A stretch of DNA of 64,000 nt, taken from NCBI RefSeq assembly GCF_901709675.1, contig NC_051095.1, positions 7,653,956-7,717,955 on the forward strand. The letters are read 5' to 3'. This DNA is from Syngnathus acus. Its lineage: Eukaryota; Chordata; Actinopteri; Syngnathiformes; Syngnathidae. Of the stretch, positions 1 through 51,277 are shown piece after piece. The notes under the pieces were generated by a model. The model saw only the letters and a program-made list of their open reading frames with translations. It made no database searches and was not told where the DNA came from. Made by a program: the position numbers and the translations under genes. How positions within the stretch are numbered: the stretch's first letter is position 1; each line of letters starts with the position of its first letter.

Positions 1-636
1 TTTGTACAGCTCTTTTCTTCCTTAGCGACTCAAAGCGCTTCATCACGGTACCTACTGATGACGCAGCGTCATGAGCAACTGGGTTCATTATAGCCTTCGT
101 GTTGGGGGAGGATTACTCAACCACTGAGCCCAATAATGTCTGTTTCACCGCTGTTTACGTATGTTGTAAATATCCGTTGCATGAAGGGTTAAAACACCAC
201 AAAGCTAGCCATTAGCTCGTCTATGAGGTTTTACATTAAGCTACTTAGAGTTATGTGGTTTGGTTTATTAATTTATATACCTTTTTGGTTCATTTTTGCA
301 TGCTAGTCAAAGCAAAAAAAATGGCTTGCATGTTGAAAAACTCTTTCTGTCTCTATTTGTTTTTTTCCATTGAAATGTGCTCCCCAGACATGAATTGAAA
401 CACGCGTGGAAAGAGGAGTTAATAACAACCCCATTAGACATAATATTAATCCTATTACCACCATTAATATTATTACTCCTGTTTCCAAGCGGCTATTCAA
501 TATTACATTTTATTTATTTTATAATCAGTATAATACATTGATAATGAGTCAATTCTACACAATCAACGATGTGACATTTGATTACTTTTGTGATTATCCC
601 TAATATATAAATGAAGACGACGAAGTAAATACGTAC
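1..636 (-). other. dlg3 intron, no exon seen
   Basis: AT-rich sequence downstream of the last visible dlg3 exon. Both strands were read for the next DLG3 segment (the region between PDZ2 and PDZ3) and no match was found. Confidence 0.6.
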
Positions 637-37520
<36,884 letters not shown>

Positions 37521-38080
37521 GCCGTGTCCAACTTCAATGGTGAGTTGTTGTTTTGGGGGGGGGGGGGGGGGGGGTTCCTATTACTTTTCTTTTAGGAGGC
37601 GAAAGGGAGTCCGTAACGTTCGCTAGTTCAGGAAACAAGCTCCAAAAGAGCTCTATCTTCTATCCTCTTCCCGCCCGCATGGAAAAAAAACCAACACAAA
37701 ACAAAAAACAAGCTCCCTAGCTGGTACGGAGGTTCCCTTCACAACACGTGAAAAGGGGATTGTGCTCATGTCAACTTTTTGCCTACGTCCAGAGAGGCCG
37801 CCTAGGAGTTGTGCGATAGGGCTCCTCCTCCGGTCTGTCTTCCTCCCCCTCATATGGCGCCCCCGTGGAAAGAGGATTCCCATCGAGCTTCTACCGCCGC
37901 AGCCCTTGTGGTAGAGCCCCACAGACACGTCGTCGTCGGAAGGCCACAAAGAGGATTTCTCTTGACGTTATTGGCCCCAACCTCCCTGCTGCTGCTGCCG
38001 CCCCCGCCGCCGCCATCCCCCTCAATGCTGGAGTTGGACTGTACTTTGTCGCCCTCTAGCGCATGGCTTACTTGAAATTG
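37521..38080 (-). promoter_or_regulatory. probable promoter of the L27 form of dlg3
   Basis: Directly upstream of the 37518-37520 start codon. It contains a G-run (37553-37574), a CG-containing stretch at 37640-37960 and a CTGCTGCTGCCGCC repeat at 37988-38020. It is GC-richer than its surroundings, as expected of a fish promoter. The next minus-strand gene upstream (Ig copy A) ends near 38525, so this promoter must fit in less than 1 kb. Confidence 0.4.
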
Positions 38081-38524
38081 AACAGACGTATTTTCCTGCT
38101 AGGTCAAGTTGATATTAGTCTGTTATTGTGAGTTTGGCTGACGTTGCTCCCAGGATTAATGTTTGATTGCAGTGCCGGACATTTTCATATGAGCAGACCA
38201 GAGCTGAGTTTTGGGTTTACCTCGAATATTTCGGGGGCGAGGCGGGCGATAACATCACTCTCCAGGGCGGATTCGTTTACAACTCGGAATAATGCGACGT
38301 CATTTTGTTTTGCCTTGAGGCTGACGACAAAATCGCTGCCCAGATTTCGGTTTGCAAACAAATTGTTTTTTGGGGTATTACCTATAACCAACCTAGTGGA
38401 GGGGGGGAGGGAGGCTGAGAGAGAGAGAGGGAGGGAGGGAGAGAGAGAGAGCGAGAGAGAACAACATTTATCCAACATGACAGACTGGAGTAGATCCTCA
38501 CACACGCGGTCATGCAATCAAAAC

Positions 38525-41723
<3,199 letters not shown>

Positions 41724-42017
41724 CTCCGACGCTCTCCAAAGCGCGCAGTCCACCAAAGAAAAGTTGTCTCTTGAGCGATGGATGCCACGATCCGGACGCA
41801 GCGAGCGGCTGGCGGTGAGTGAGTGCCGTGAAGGCGAAAGTCACGGCCGTAGCCCCGCGAGCTCTGACGCGCGTCGTCCGTCACATAGGCAGCAAAGGAA
41901 ACGTCGAGCGGCTTTGACGCGCAGGGGACACGTCGAGCGCACCGAGCCCTGAGCCTTTAGCCTTTCATTTCAAAGCGTACGTTCCACGTCCGTCCGTCTG
42001 CTGAGGGGACACGTACG

Positions 42018-42048
42018 TTGGTTGGTTGGTTGGTTGGTTGGTTGGTTG
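42018..42048. repeat. (TTGG)n microsatellite
   Basis: Seven to eight TTGG units upstream of Ig copy A, just beyond the end of the duplicated block. Confidence 0.9.
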
Positions 42049-42489
42049 AGCCTTGAGCCTTTAGCTTTCATTTCAAAGCATCGGCGCCCCCTTTAGCTTT
42101 CATTTCAAAGCATCGGCGGGGGTACGTACGTGGGTAATGACTGGTGTCATTCATTCCAAAGAACAAACAGTCACCGTGGTCACTCACGCACCGGCGAGAA
42201 ACGTGCTGACAAAGAGGCAACTCCGGAACTCCTGAGCAAAGAATCCGAGCAGCTCGATCGCTATCTTTTCCGACGAGTGAAGGAATGGGGTCGAAATACA
42301 AAAAGTCCTGCCTAGCTACAAAAACAGATATGCTCAAACCTCATTGAATAAAGTACATAAGCAGAAACGTATATTCATTCACATATTAAATCCATAAAAG
42401 AAACATTTTAAGCATATAATTATACCTACACACCAAATCAATAAAGGAGACATAACTCAACATTTTCGATAGGGGTAATGACAAAGGTT

Positions 42490-42752
42490 TTTATAACTTT
42501 ATGATCTGGAAGAAGGACCTTCCCATCTGTGGTCTCTTCTCAAGGTTTCTCATTTCCCCTAGCTGGAGTTTTGAGTTTTTCCTTGCCCTTTTGGGAGTTT
42601 AAGATCAGGGGATGTTTGAGAATATTTGCCATTTTTCACATGTCCTGTGTTGTTCGTTACCTAAATGTTGAACAGAGGGTGTGATTTACTGAAGTCAAAT
42701 TCCTTGTTTGGCACGCTCAAACATGGCGAATAAAAACTCTTGAATCTTGAAT
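42490..42752 (+). repeat. retroposon 3'-tail-like repeat
   Basis: Contains GGTCTCTTCTCAAGGTTTCT, TTTTTCCTTGCCCTTTTGGG and AAATTCCTTGTTTGGC, and ends GCGAATAAAAACTC. The last about 90 bases recur at 51838-51950. Confidence 0.65.
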
Positions 42753-44235
42753 ATGTATTTCTGAGCACTTTGAAACAACAAACGTTTTTGATATATTGCC
42801 TGAATAGCTTAAATGACCCTTAAGGAACTGTTTGATGCATGCCTGATGATTTTCTAAATCACGGACACTGCCAAAGTCGTCTAAAAATGTTCAGTACTTG
42901 ATTGTATCTTATGTTTTGACTCATGCTAGACGCCAGTTTTCGATTACTACTGAACGTTCTGGACAGAGGGAAATGTTTTGCCTAACAAAGACAAGATACG
43001 GTTGGAAGCATGATGAAACGAAGAATATGATGACGGAAGCAAGTGCATGGAGCATCAAAAGAACAAACAAACAAACAAAAACATGGTAAGTGGTGAGTAC
43101 AAACTTTGCATCGTCAGGGAACATTGATAAATTGATGATGTCACAGCCAAAAGCTCACATAATTCCGTACAAAATGACAAAATTGAAAGAATGACGAATG
43201 GATGAGGTGCGACAGTGTATGTGCAAGAATGGAGCAGAATGTTTACAGGAAGGTCACTTGGAGATACTAAAACCAGCAGGTGCCAGAGGGAGACAGCCGA
43301 GAACCCCGGCCAAGGCCGAAAGACGGGATGGAAGACAACAGCCCCCGCGCACACACCGAATGGCCCGTAATCAGCACCCGCCCCCACGGAACCAGCTCTC
43401 ACCGAACCAGCACCCACTCCCGTGGAATCGAAATCCCCTGCGAACTCGCCCCACCCCAAAGACTCATCGCCCATCAAACTCGGCCCACACCGACCGGCAT
43501 GTGCAACTGAATGTAAGCTGACCAAAGAACCTTGAACGTTGCCTTTTCTGAATGGAGACTTTCTGCTCTTGAAAGGCCCAGCGCTGTATTGTACCTTCCT
43601 GAAAACAGAGCTTTCTTAGCAAGAATTGTGATTGAACTCAACCAACCTGTGTAAGTCTAATTTCTGCTTCAGTGTCTTAGCATTTTCCTAAATCTGAAGA
43701 AATCAAACGAGCACGCAGTGAGTAAATTGGATAACAGGTGATCGGCAATGGCTTTTGCCGTGAGGCGCAGACAGCGCGCTCCCTAAATTGTGGACCAAAA
43801 CCCAACACGAGCCAAACAGTACGCTTGGATGAGAAATTCAGTTCAGTTCAAATGGCATGCGAGAGAACCTTGGGAAACCGAGCCCACTGCGTCAGCCCCG
43901 CTTGACAATTTGCCCTCCCAAGAATATTTGGTTTTCAAAAAGCATTTCCTCAGGATGGCAACAACGGCTTTGACTCGCAGGTTGTTGTCATCAATCCCAT
44001 TTGCTACGAACGATGAGCTCTCCCAAACAGCGAAACAGCCTTTGACACGGACGGACGGGCGGACGGACGGGTCCGCCGTGTCCAACGCTTGAGTCCTCTC
44101 CGTCGGTCCCTCTCCACCTTCCAAATGATCCTTTTCCATCCACCTAAACGAATTGATTAGAGCAGGGGTGGCAAACATTTTGACTTGCGGGCCGAATTTG
44201 GTTTGGACCAGGAGCCGATGGATGTGGTAGTGTTT

Positions 44236-44348
44236 GTGTGAAGTCAAGGTAAAGAAAGACCCAATGATTGTCTCACACACACACGCACAAATTTGTCCTC
44301 TGCATTTAACCCATCCATCCCCGAGGGGAAGGGTGGGCGGCAGCGGCC
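44236..44348 (-). repeat. tRNA-derived SINE, truncated copy 3
   Basis: Tail and part of the body only (CAAATTTGTCCTCTGCATTT, ACCCATCC, then GAATCATTTGGTGAGCTAAC). The tRNA-like head is missing and is replaced by the 34-bp tandem array that starts at the break. Confidence 0.8.
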
Positions 44349-44674
44349 CGGGAATCATTTGGTGAGCTAACCCTGCCGCGCCCGGGAACCATTTGGTGAG
44401 CTAACCCTGCCGCGCCCGGGAATCATTTGGTGAGCTAACCCTGCCGCGCCCGGGAATCATTTGGTGAGCTAACCCTGCCGCGCCCGGGAATCATTTGGTG
44501 AGCTAACCCTGCCGCGCCCGGGAATCATTTGGTGAGCTAAACCTGCCGCGCCCGGGAATCATTTGGTGAGCTAACTCTGCCGCGCCCGGGAATCATTTGG
44601 TGAGCTAACCCTGCCGCGCCCGGGAATCATTTGGTGAGCTAACCCTGCCGCGCCCGGGAATCATTTGGTGAGCT
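44349..44674. repeat. 34-bp minisatellite, about 10 copies, grown from a SINE segment
   Basis: Copies start at 44349, 44383, 44417 and every 34 bases to 44655. The unit contains CGGGAATCATTTGGTGAGCT then AACCCTGCCGCGCC. Copies differ by single bases only (AACC for AATC in copy 2; AAACC and AACTC variants). CGGGAATCATTTGGTGATCTAA is internal to the neighbouring SINE family, so the array arose by tandem copying within the SINE. Confidence 0.92.
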
Positions 44675-45020
44675 CGATCTGTGACGGACGGACGGGGCTT
44701 TGGTGATGTTCACGTGGCTGAACGTCTGCTCACGCACCTCGGTCGAGCCAGGGTGTCCACCACTACTCTCATTGGCTGAGTAGAGCTCTCTCTCCTTTTG
44801 GACGGAATTTGTCAACTAAAGCTGAAGGTGTTTCTAAATTGCTACTCTTTCCATGCCAATCCCTCTGTATTGATCCTATAGATGTCATTCCTTCGATCGT
44901 ATATACCAATTCATCTGGAGAAATAAAACGCACGCTATGCGGGGGGGAAGAAAATCCCAGCTAGTCGAAGAATACAATATATGGGAGCCCGGGCAGGGTT
45001 CCCTCGAAGCTGCGCAGTTG

Positions 45021-45437
45021 CGCACTGGTCGCGAGAAACTCCGTGCTGCTGCACAGGGAGAAAAAAACCCCCCAATCTGCGTCCACCGATTGATTAATAC
45101 TTCAACTTCATTGTTTTGTGCCAAATAGTAATAATAATAATTCACTTTGACGTTCATGGCTGCAACACTTGCAGTAGAAGTTGGGGAAGGTGGCAACAAA
45201 TACTGAGAAAGCTGAGAAAAGCTCACCAATTGCGCACTGGTTGCGAGAAACTCCATGCTGCTGCACAGGGAGAAAAAAAACCCCAATCTGCGTCCAGCGA
45301 TTGATTAATACTTCAACTTCATTGTTTTGTGCCAAATAATAACAATAATTCACTTTGACGTTCATGGCTGCAACACTTGCGGTAGAAGTTGGGGAAGGTG
45401 GCAACAAATACTGAGAAAGCTGAGAAAAGCTCACCAC
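45021..45437. repeat. tandem duplication, 212-bp period, two copies
   Basis: CGCACTGGTCGCGAGAAACT at 45021 recurs at 45233 with about 95% identity by eye. Both copies carry TTGATTAATACTTCAACTTC and GGTAGAAGTTGGGGAAGGTG-type sequence. Confidence 0.9.
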
Positions 45438-45669
45438 ACACCTATGTGGAACATCCCACGTGTGATCAGGCTAATTGGGTACCGTGACTGGGTGCAAAAG
45501 GAGCCTCCCCAAACGTGCGGGGTCATTCACAAGCAAGGATGGGGCGAGGTTCACCACCACTTTGTCCACAACTGCGTGAGAAAAGAGTTGAACGGAACAA
45601 CATTTCTCAAAGCAAAATTGCAAGGAATGTAGGGTTTTCAACATCTACGGTCCGTAACATCCTCTAAAG

Positions 45670-46538
45670 CAGTGATCCCCAACCTTTTTTGCGCCACGGA
45701 CCGGTTACGTGTCAGAAATATCTTCGCGGACCGGCCTTTATATAAATAAATAATATATATATATAACTAAATAATACATTTGTATAAATAAATAATACAT
45801 TTATAACAAATATATGAATACGATGAAATAAAATGATACGACTGGCATAAAAACAAGTGTAAACGACATTAAAATAAAACTCACCATTACATTGAATTAG
45901 TGGGAGCACTGAGCTTGTTTCTCAGAAACGAGCCGGTCCCATCTAGGCGTAATCGGAGACAATGACACCCGAAGTGGTTAAGGTTTGTCTTTTAATGCAG
46001 GATGCTTGGTCTCCATGTGCCGAAGCAGTTTTGAGGGCTTCATTGCCTCGTTAGCTAGCCTGTCGCCACATATTATGCAGAGTGGGCTTGGCGCGTCATT
46101 GTCTTTTAAATGCAGCTTTCCTTTTCTTAGAAGTCGTAGCCTCTTCTTCTTCCGTCTCCTCATTGGGCTTTTTCCCCTTTCCGAAGAAGCTTTCCAAACA
46201 TCTCTGTTTCTTGCTCATTTTTGCTTGCTTCGCGGGCTCAACTGAGGTGACATGTCACGTGACCGAGACGAGCGTCTTGACCTGAACCGACGGGTGTAAT
46301 TGGGAGAGAATCGCCAATTTGTTTTACATTTTTCAAAATAAATACTTACTCATTTTTGCTAGCTTTCCGGGCTCGACTGGGGAAACACGTCACGTGACCG
46401 GGACGAGCGTCTTGACCTGAATTAATTGATCGTCGATTGAAACAATTGTTTTGTTTTTTTTCTGTGTGGCTTGGCGGGCCGGTACAAAGTGACCCACGGA
46501 CCGGTACCGGTCCGCGGCCCGGTGGTTGGGGACCACTG
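45670..46538 (-). mobile_element. hAT-Charlie-type element with BED-finger remnant
   Basis: 869 bp with inverted ends CAGTGATCCCCAACC and, reversed, CAGTGGTCCCCAACC. It is flanked by perfect 8-bp duplications CTCTAAAG (45662-45669 and 46539-46546). On the minus strand (46163-45978) it keeps a BED zinc-finger piece, CIICGDRLANEAMKPSKLL then RHMETKHPALKDKP. The rest of the transposase is gone. Confidence 0.93.
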
Positions 46539-46648
46539 CTCTAAAGGTTCCGAGAATCCGGTGAAATCGCTGCACGCACGTAAGCGCCGCGGCCGGAAAC
46601 CGAGACCGAATGACCGTGACCTTCGATCCCTCAGACTGCCTTAAAAAC

Positions 46649-47417
46649 TAGGCGTGTAACGATTCATCGATACACATCGATTAATCGATATAATGCTCTA
46701 CGATTTATTGGCATCGATGCTAAACGTAAACATCGATTTATATCGCCGTGTTTGACCTCGGACATTAGACGCGACTTTATTTTGAAATCCAGTTCATTGT
46801 TGCTTGCTTCCTCTTTCCGGGAGCAGTACGCGGCGTGTTGTGTTGTGTTGTGTTGTGTTGTGAGCAGAGCAGGCACGTGAAAGGGGAGCCGACAACTACG
46901 CGGCTCCTGGGCTGGTGCTATGGCTAGTGTCCAAGAAGACGAGGAAATTCGCTCCCCTTTGGGCTTCAAGTCATTCGTTTGGAAGCACTTTGGATTCCAA
47001 AGAAAAGATGGCTCAACGGACAATGAAAATTATTGTAAATAAATAGTTCAGTAATGCACTTTAAAGTTAATGGTATTACAAAAAAAGAAAGAATATTCAT
47101 TTTTCTTTACTTATATGAGAAAAAACATAGGAATTTGATCAAGTTCAGTGTTAAAATAAGCACTTTGTATACTACAATACTCTTGTAATTTCCTAAATAA
47201 AGAGTTTGCAGTACCTTGTTGATTTTGCGTATGAATTGTTATAAATCAGGATATTGTTCTATATTTTTTATTTAAAAAAAATCGATCGTGGAGCACTATA
47301 TCGTGATGTATCGTGAATGAATCACAGCCGGCTTTAAGATATCGGCAAATATCGTATCGTGAGTCTTTGTATCGATATGATATCGTATCGTGACAAAACC
47401 CGCGATTTACACCCCTA
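46649..47417. mobile_element. hAT-type MITE rich in ATCGAT
   Basis: 769 bp with ends TAGGCGTGTAACG and, reversed, TAGGGGTGTAAATCGCG. Flanked by the 8-bp duplication TTAAAAAC (46641-46648 and 47418-47425). Interior repeats of ATCGAT and TATCG; no coding frame. Confidence 0.92.
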
Positions 47418-47911
47418 TTAAAAACCCACCCGAGTGTGTAAAGGACATCACAGAATGGGCTCAGGAAAGCTTCGGAAAACCGCTGTCAGTAAATACAGCT
47501 CGATGTTACTACACCGGTAAGTGCGGGTTGAAGCTCGACCGCCGCGCAAAGCAAAAGCCGTTGGCCAACAACCTCCAGAAACGCCGCCGGGTTCTCTGGG
47601 CCCGACCGACCGAGCTCATGTCAAATGGACTGATGATGCGCAATGATAAAGTGTTTTGTGGTCTGACGAGCCCACTTGTCAAATTGTTTCCCAAAACACT
47701 GGACCTTGCTTGTGTCCTCCGGACCAAAGAGGAAGCGGACCATCCGGACTGTTCAAAAGCCAACATCTGTGATGGGTGTTACTAGGTTTTGATAGGTACC
47801 GTGACTTGCCATGCATAATGCGCAAAATCGAATTTGTCCTAAAATCTGGGGTGCGTATTACGCATGGGTACAACAATTTGCTGTCGCAACTTGGTTGTGC
47901 ACGTTATTGAA

Positions 47912-48316
47912 GCTCGATAAAAACACTTTGGAAAAAAAACAAAGATCACAAAACCATCAAGAGGGGTGACGCTGCCTTGCTTACCTGACGGCTCAATAAA
48001 AACACTTTGAGAAAAAAACAGATCACAAAACCATCAAGAGGGGTGACGCTGCCTTGCTTACCTGACGGCTCAATAAAAACACTTTGGAAAAAAAACAGAT
48101 CACAAAACCATCAAGGGGGGTGACGCTGCCTTGCTTACCTGACGGCTCAATAAAAACACTGGAAAAAAACAAAAAAAAAACACAAAAAAGATCACAAAAC
48201 CATCAAGAGGGGTGACGCTGCCTTGCTTACCTGACGGCTCAATAAATACACTTTGAAAAAAAAACAGATCACAAAACCATCAAGAGGGGTGACGCTGCCT
48301 TGCTTAGCTGACGGCT
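47912..48316. repeat. 77-bp minisatellite, five copies
   Basis: Copies start at 47912, 47991, 48068, 48145 and 48237. The unit holds GCTCAATAAAAACACTTTG, an A-run, AACCATCAAGAGGGGTGACG and CTGCCTTGCTTACCTGACG. Copy 4 is longer because of an expanded A-run. Confidence 0.93.
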
Positions 48317-48553
48317 GTTTTCGTTTGCGTCACCTACGCTGCGACAAGCCACACGGCAAACACTTGCCAGACTGACGTCGCGCCGAGTCTCGATCGAGTT
48401 ACGGCATTGTTGCTAGCCGTACGGTTGAGGCGTACTTTTATTCTACATTTCCTTCATTGGCTTTTGTGAGGCCCTACATATGCGCTTTTGTATGCTTCGA
48501 CGTGCGGGACTCATGGCTGTAAGAAGGAAGAAGACCTCGGGTGTGATCCAAAG

Positions 48554-49788
48554 TAGGGATGGGCGGATCGATACCAAAATATCGATATATCGATTCAGGC
48601 TGCTCATTTTTGAGTATCGATCTCCCTAGCTAAAATATCGATACTTACAATTATTTAATTATATTTTCCCTCATTTTTTTCTGCTCCAATTTGACGACTT
48701 GCACTCATGCTAGCACTACTTTTCCTTCCGCCTGCTGCACCGGCGTGTCCTGCTCTGCTCTGCTCCCGCCCCCTTTCTCACAAGCCAAGCCCTCCTCCTC
48801 CGCCTCCCGTTCCAATCCAAACACAAACAAGCATGGCCACGGCGGCGGCCCAGTCCGAACGTAAGAGAAGTCTGGTTTGGAGGTATTATATTTTAGTTAA
48901 TTGAAATATGTCACAAAACGATTAAATATTGTGGCAACACCACAAACTTAACAAAACATCTAAGTAAAATTCACCCCACGGTTCATGAAGAGCTGCAGTT
49001 GAAACGTGCCGCAGACACTAAGGCAGCGACGGAAAACCCTGCAGCCACACCGAGGCTAAGGTACCAAAGTACCTTAGAAGCAGCGTTTCAGAAAGGCAAG
49101 ACATATCCAGGTATCAGGTGCTAACCAAAAATCGTAAGCATTTGTGGTTGATGTGCTATTTGAAGCAATAATTACTGCGCTTTAGTCAGTCATTTATAAA
49201 GTTTTCCCCTTTTCAATTTGTGGTCGAACGCCATACGTTTTATTTGTAACTCCACTTCCTATAAACAACACTAAAGTATTACAATATTAAATGTAAGTAT
49301 CCAGTGGCTTTACAAATTGATAGTTTTGCTGCTCATGACGATTAAGCCCTGCATCTCTGTTGGTACCATGTCTCTTTTTACAATATACTAAAAGACAAAA
49401 CTTTTTTCCAACAGAGAGAGAAAAAAGTAAAGAATAGCTCCTTTTAATTAAAGTTATACTATTAATATGCATCTTCCATTAATGTTTTTCTAAAAAGGTT
49501 AATAATTCATGTACATGACGTAATACTTTTTTCTACAAAATTCAATAGATGACTCTCCAAGAGCAAGTATCATTTGCAGTGAAACACCTGCTGTAGTATA
49601 CAAATGTGCAGGTCAATAGTCACATGTAAGGCACAAAATATTGATGCAGCATGCCACTGCATTTAAATTGGTTTTTCTGGCGGGAAAGTACACTTCCGGT
49701 ATCGATATCGGATCGATATCGGGTATTTTTGGGCAGGAAATACTTGGTATCGGATCGAATCCAAAATCATTGGTATCGCCCATCCCTA
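48554..49788 (+). mobile_element. hAT relic with ZBED-like transposase start
   Basis: 1235 bp with ends TAGGGATGGGCGGATCGATA and, reversed, TAGGGATGGGCGATACC. Flanked by ATCCAAAG on both sides (48546-48553 and 49789-49796). At 48833-48900 it encodes MATAAAQSERKRSLVWRYY, resembling the start of BED-type hAT transposases, and then stops. Confidence 0.9.
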
Positions 49789-49838
49789 ATCCAAAGAAGC
49801 ATCTGACACCGCCACATGCACACGTCATGCGATCAAAC

Positions 49839-51277
49839 TTTATTTCACTGCCAATGTACAATCCGGCTGAAAGGGAGGAGACAACGCGATGCAAATAACC
49901 TTGAAGAAATAAAGCATAATAAAGAAATCAAGCGGCGAGAAAACATCACGAGCAAAACAAAACAAATAACCTTGAATAAATCGAGCGAGCAGTATCGCAA
50001 GGGTGCTGCAATGCAATTTGAACCGATTTCTTCTCTGCCGTTGTCGACATGGAGTATCACACCTCGAGGCGAAAAGCCTTTGGGAGGGAGGCGCTGAGGT
50101 GGAGCGGGCTGCGGGTGGAGGCCCCAAGTGTGCCGTCCCCTAGTAGGCTTTCGTGTGGGTGGGTCACAAAGAGAAACAGGTCATTTCAAATATGGACTGT
50201 GGTGACCCCTGCTGGGGCACGAAGACTACTCACCACTGCTGCTCACTCCAGTTGGGAAGCATCGGACACTTTCTCGCTGCCGTCGAATTGTACGGCCACG
50301 CAAGTGTACTTGCCCGGGTTGGCTGAGCCATCCTTGATGATCAGCTGCGCGTTGTTCAGACCGAGTTTGTAGTCCTGGCCAGCGGTGATAGCGGTGTCAT
50401 CCTTCTTCCACTTGAGTCCTTTGAAGGGCCCCGATGCGATGCAGGAGAGGGACACCTGCTTTGCAGCGACACGTTCAACGCTGACTGTGGTGACCGGGTC
50501 TGTGGGAAAAAGGAAATGCGGCAGCACTTTACGGGCGCAAGCTTGCTGTGATGGCAGCGCGATGCGCGATTGAGACAACTTGTTGCAAGTTTGACCTTTG
50601 GAAAGGGGGCGTGCTCTTAACATGCATTTGTCCCCAAATTCAATCTACGGGCTTACAAGATCAAGTCACCCCTTTTCAACAGCTTCCGGAAAAATCCAAC
50701 GCAAAACTATTTTGCGCTCCAATTGGAGATTGCTCGAGATGTAGATTATTGGCTGGCTGGCTGGCTGGCTAGCACGCACATAGAGGATTGGTCGCAGAAA
50801 GGGACACAGATAGGGGGACTGGCCTGCAACTTCAAACTCACCGTAAACCTGGACAAGGTACGCCATCGTCTTGGTAACATCCGTTCCCTCGATGGCCACG
50901 TACATCCCGGCGTCAGTGCTAGTCAGCGATTGGACCGTTACCTTTCCATCGGTCGCTGTAACGTCGTTGCCATTCTTCTTCCAGGCGACTTGATTGGCGG
51001 TCAAAGGGGTGCTTTCTAAGGTGACGCTTTGACCCACGTTGCAGGAGCACGCTCGGTCCTTAACGCACGTGCAGCTGGTTCCTGCCTCTGAAACAAGCAC
51101 AGGGGGCGAGCCAGAGGATTCGTCCCAGTCCGACACAATACAGCCGCTTGAACTTTGCAATGTTGACAGCGCAGCGCATCTCCAAAGTCAACTTGCTGCC
51201 CTTTTACCTGGCTTAACGGGGCGCCACGGCGAGAGGAGCAGCAGCACCAGTGCAACGCGCATCGAGAAGATCCGCAT
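49839..51277 (-). CDS. Ig-domain gene, copy B: two Ig-like domains, no anchor tail
   Basis: Minus-strand exons 51208-51277 (signal, identical to copy A), 50842-51087 (hybrid Ig) and 50243-50499 (canonical Ig ending in TGA), 190 aa in all; polyadenylation signal at 49839-49844. All junctions are phase 1. The hybrid Ig exon begins like copy A Ig1 (TSCTCVKDRACSCNVGQSVTL, shortened here) and ends like copy A Ig2 (DAGMYVAIEGTDVTK, LVQVYG). The last exon is nearly identical to Ig3 up to FDGSEK, then reads VSDASQLE and stops, without the GPI-like tail. Predicted to be secreted. The 5' flank is almost identical to copy A over 500 bases, so the duplication is recent or the copies are being homogenised. 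Confidence 0.75.
50243..50499 (-). CDS. Ig copy B, last exon with stop
   Basis: Acceptor CCCACAG, DPVTTVSVERVAAKQVSLSC to QFDGSEKVSDASQLE and TGA at 50243-50245. Identity with copy A falls away just after the codons for SEK. Confidence 0.8.
50842..51087 (-). CDS. Ig copy B, hybrid Ig exon
   Basis: 246 nt, phase 1 to phase 1. Encodes EAGTSCTCVKDRACSCNVG, NQVAWKKNGNDVTATDG and DAGMYVAIEG. Like copy A it has C-x5-C and no F-strand Cys. Confidence 0.83.
51208..51277 (-). CDS. Ig copy B, signal-peptide exon
   Basis: Identical to 41654-41723, same GTAAAA donor, one leftover base that completes Glu with the next exon. Confidence 0.83.

Larger units (their letters stand above)
41724..44235. other. 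spacer upstream of Ig copy A
   Basis: The first about 280 bases (to 42005) are duplicated upstream of copy B, so this is the Ig gene 5' flank. Beyond it lie a (TTGG)n run (42018-42048), a retroposon-tail-like repeat (about 42490-42752), a proline/histidine-biased low-complexity stretch (43260-43500) and a hAT-like scrap at 44163-44235. No gene supported. Confidence 0.55.
45440..47790 (+). mobile_element. Tc1/mariner transposon relic split by two hAT insertions
   Basis: Three Tc1 pieces are collinear on the plus strand: 45440-45669, 46547-46648 and 47426-47790. Recognisable Tc1 transposase stretches include GGGTTTTCAACATCTACGGT, TTCGATCCCTCAGACTGCC, AAACGCCGCCGGGTTCTCTG and CTCCGGACCAAAGAGGAAGC. 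Frameshifts and stops make it inactive. The breaks coincide exactly with two hAT elements and their 8-bp target duplications. Confidence 0.9.

Noticed and set aside
43198-43521. Proline- and histidine-rich 107-codon frame
   Set aside because: Low-complexity, no splice context, no recognisable domain; probably a repeat.
44349-44674. Regular direct repeats resembling a CRISPR array
   Set aside because: There are no spacers, the units are contiguous, and the host is a vertebrate.
45978-46163. BED zinc-finger frame as a host ZBED gene
   Set aside because: It is inside a hAT element with exact terminal repeats and target duplication and is truncated.
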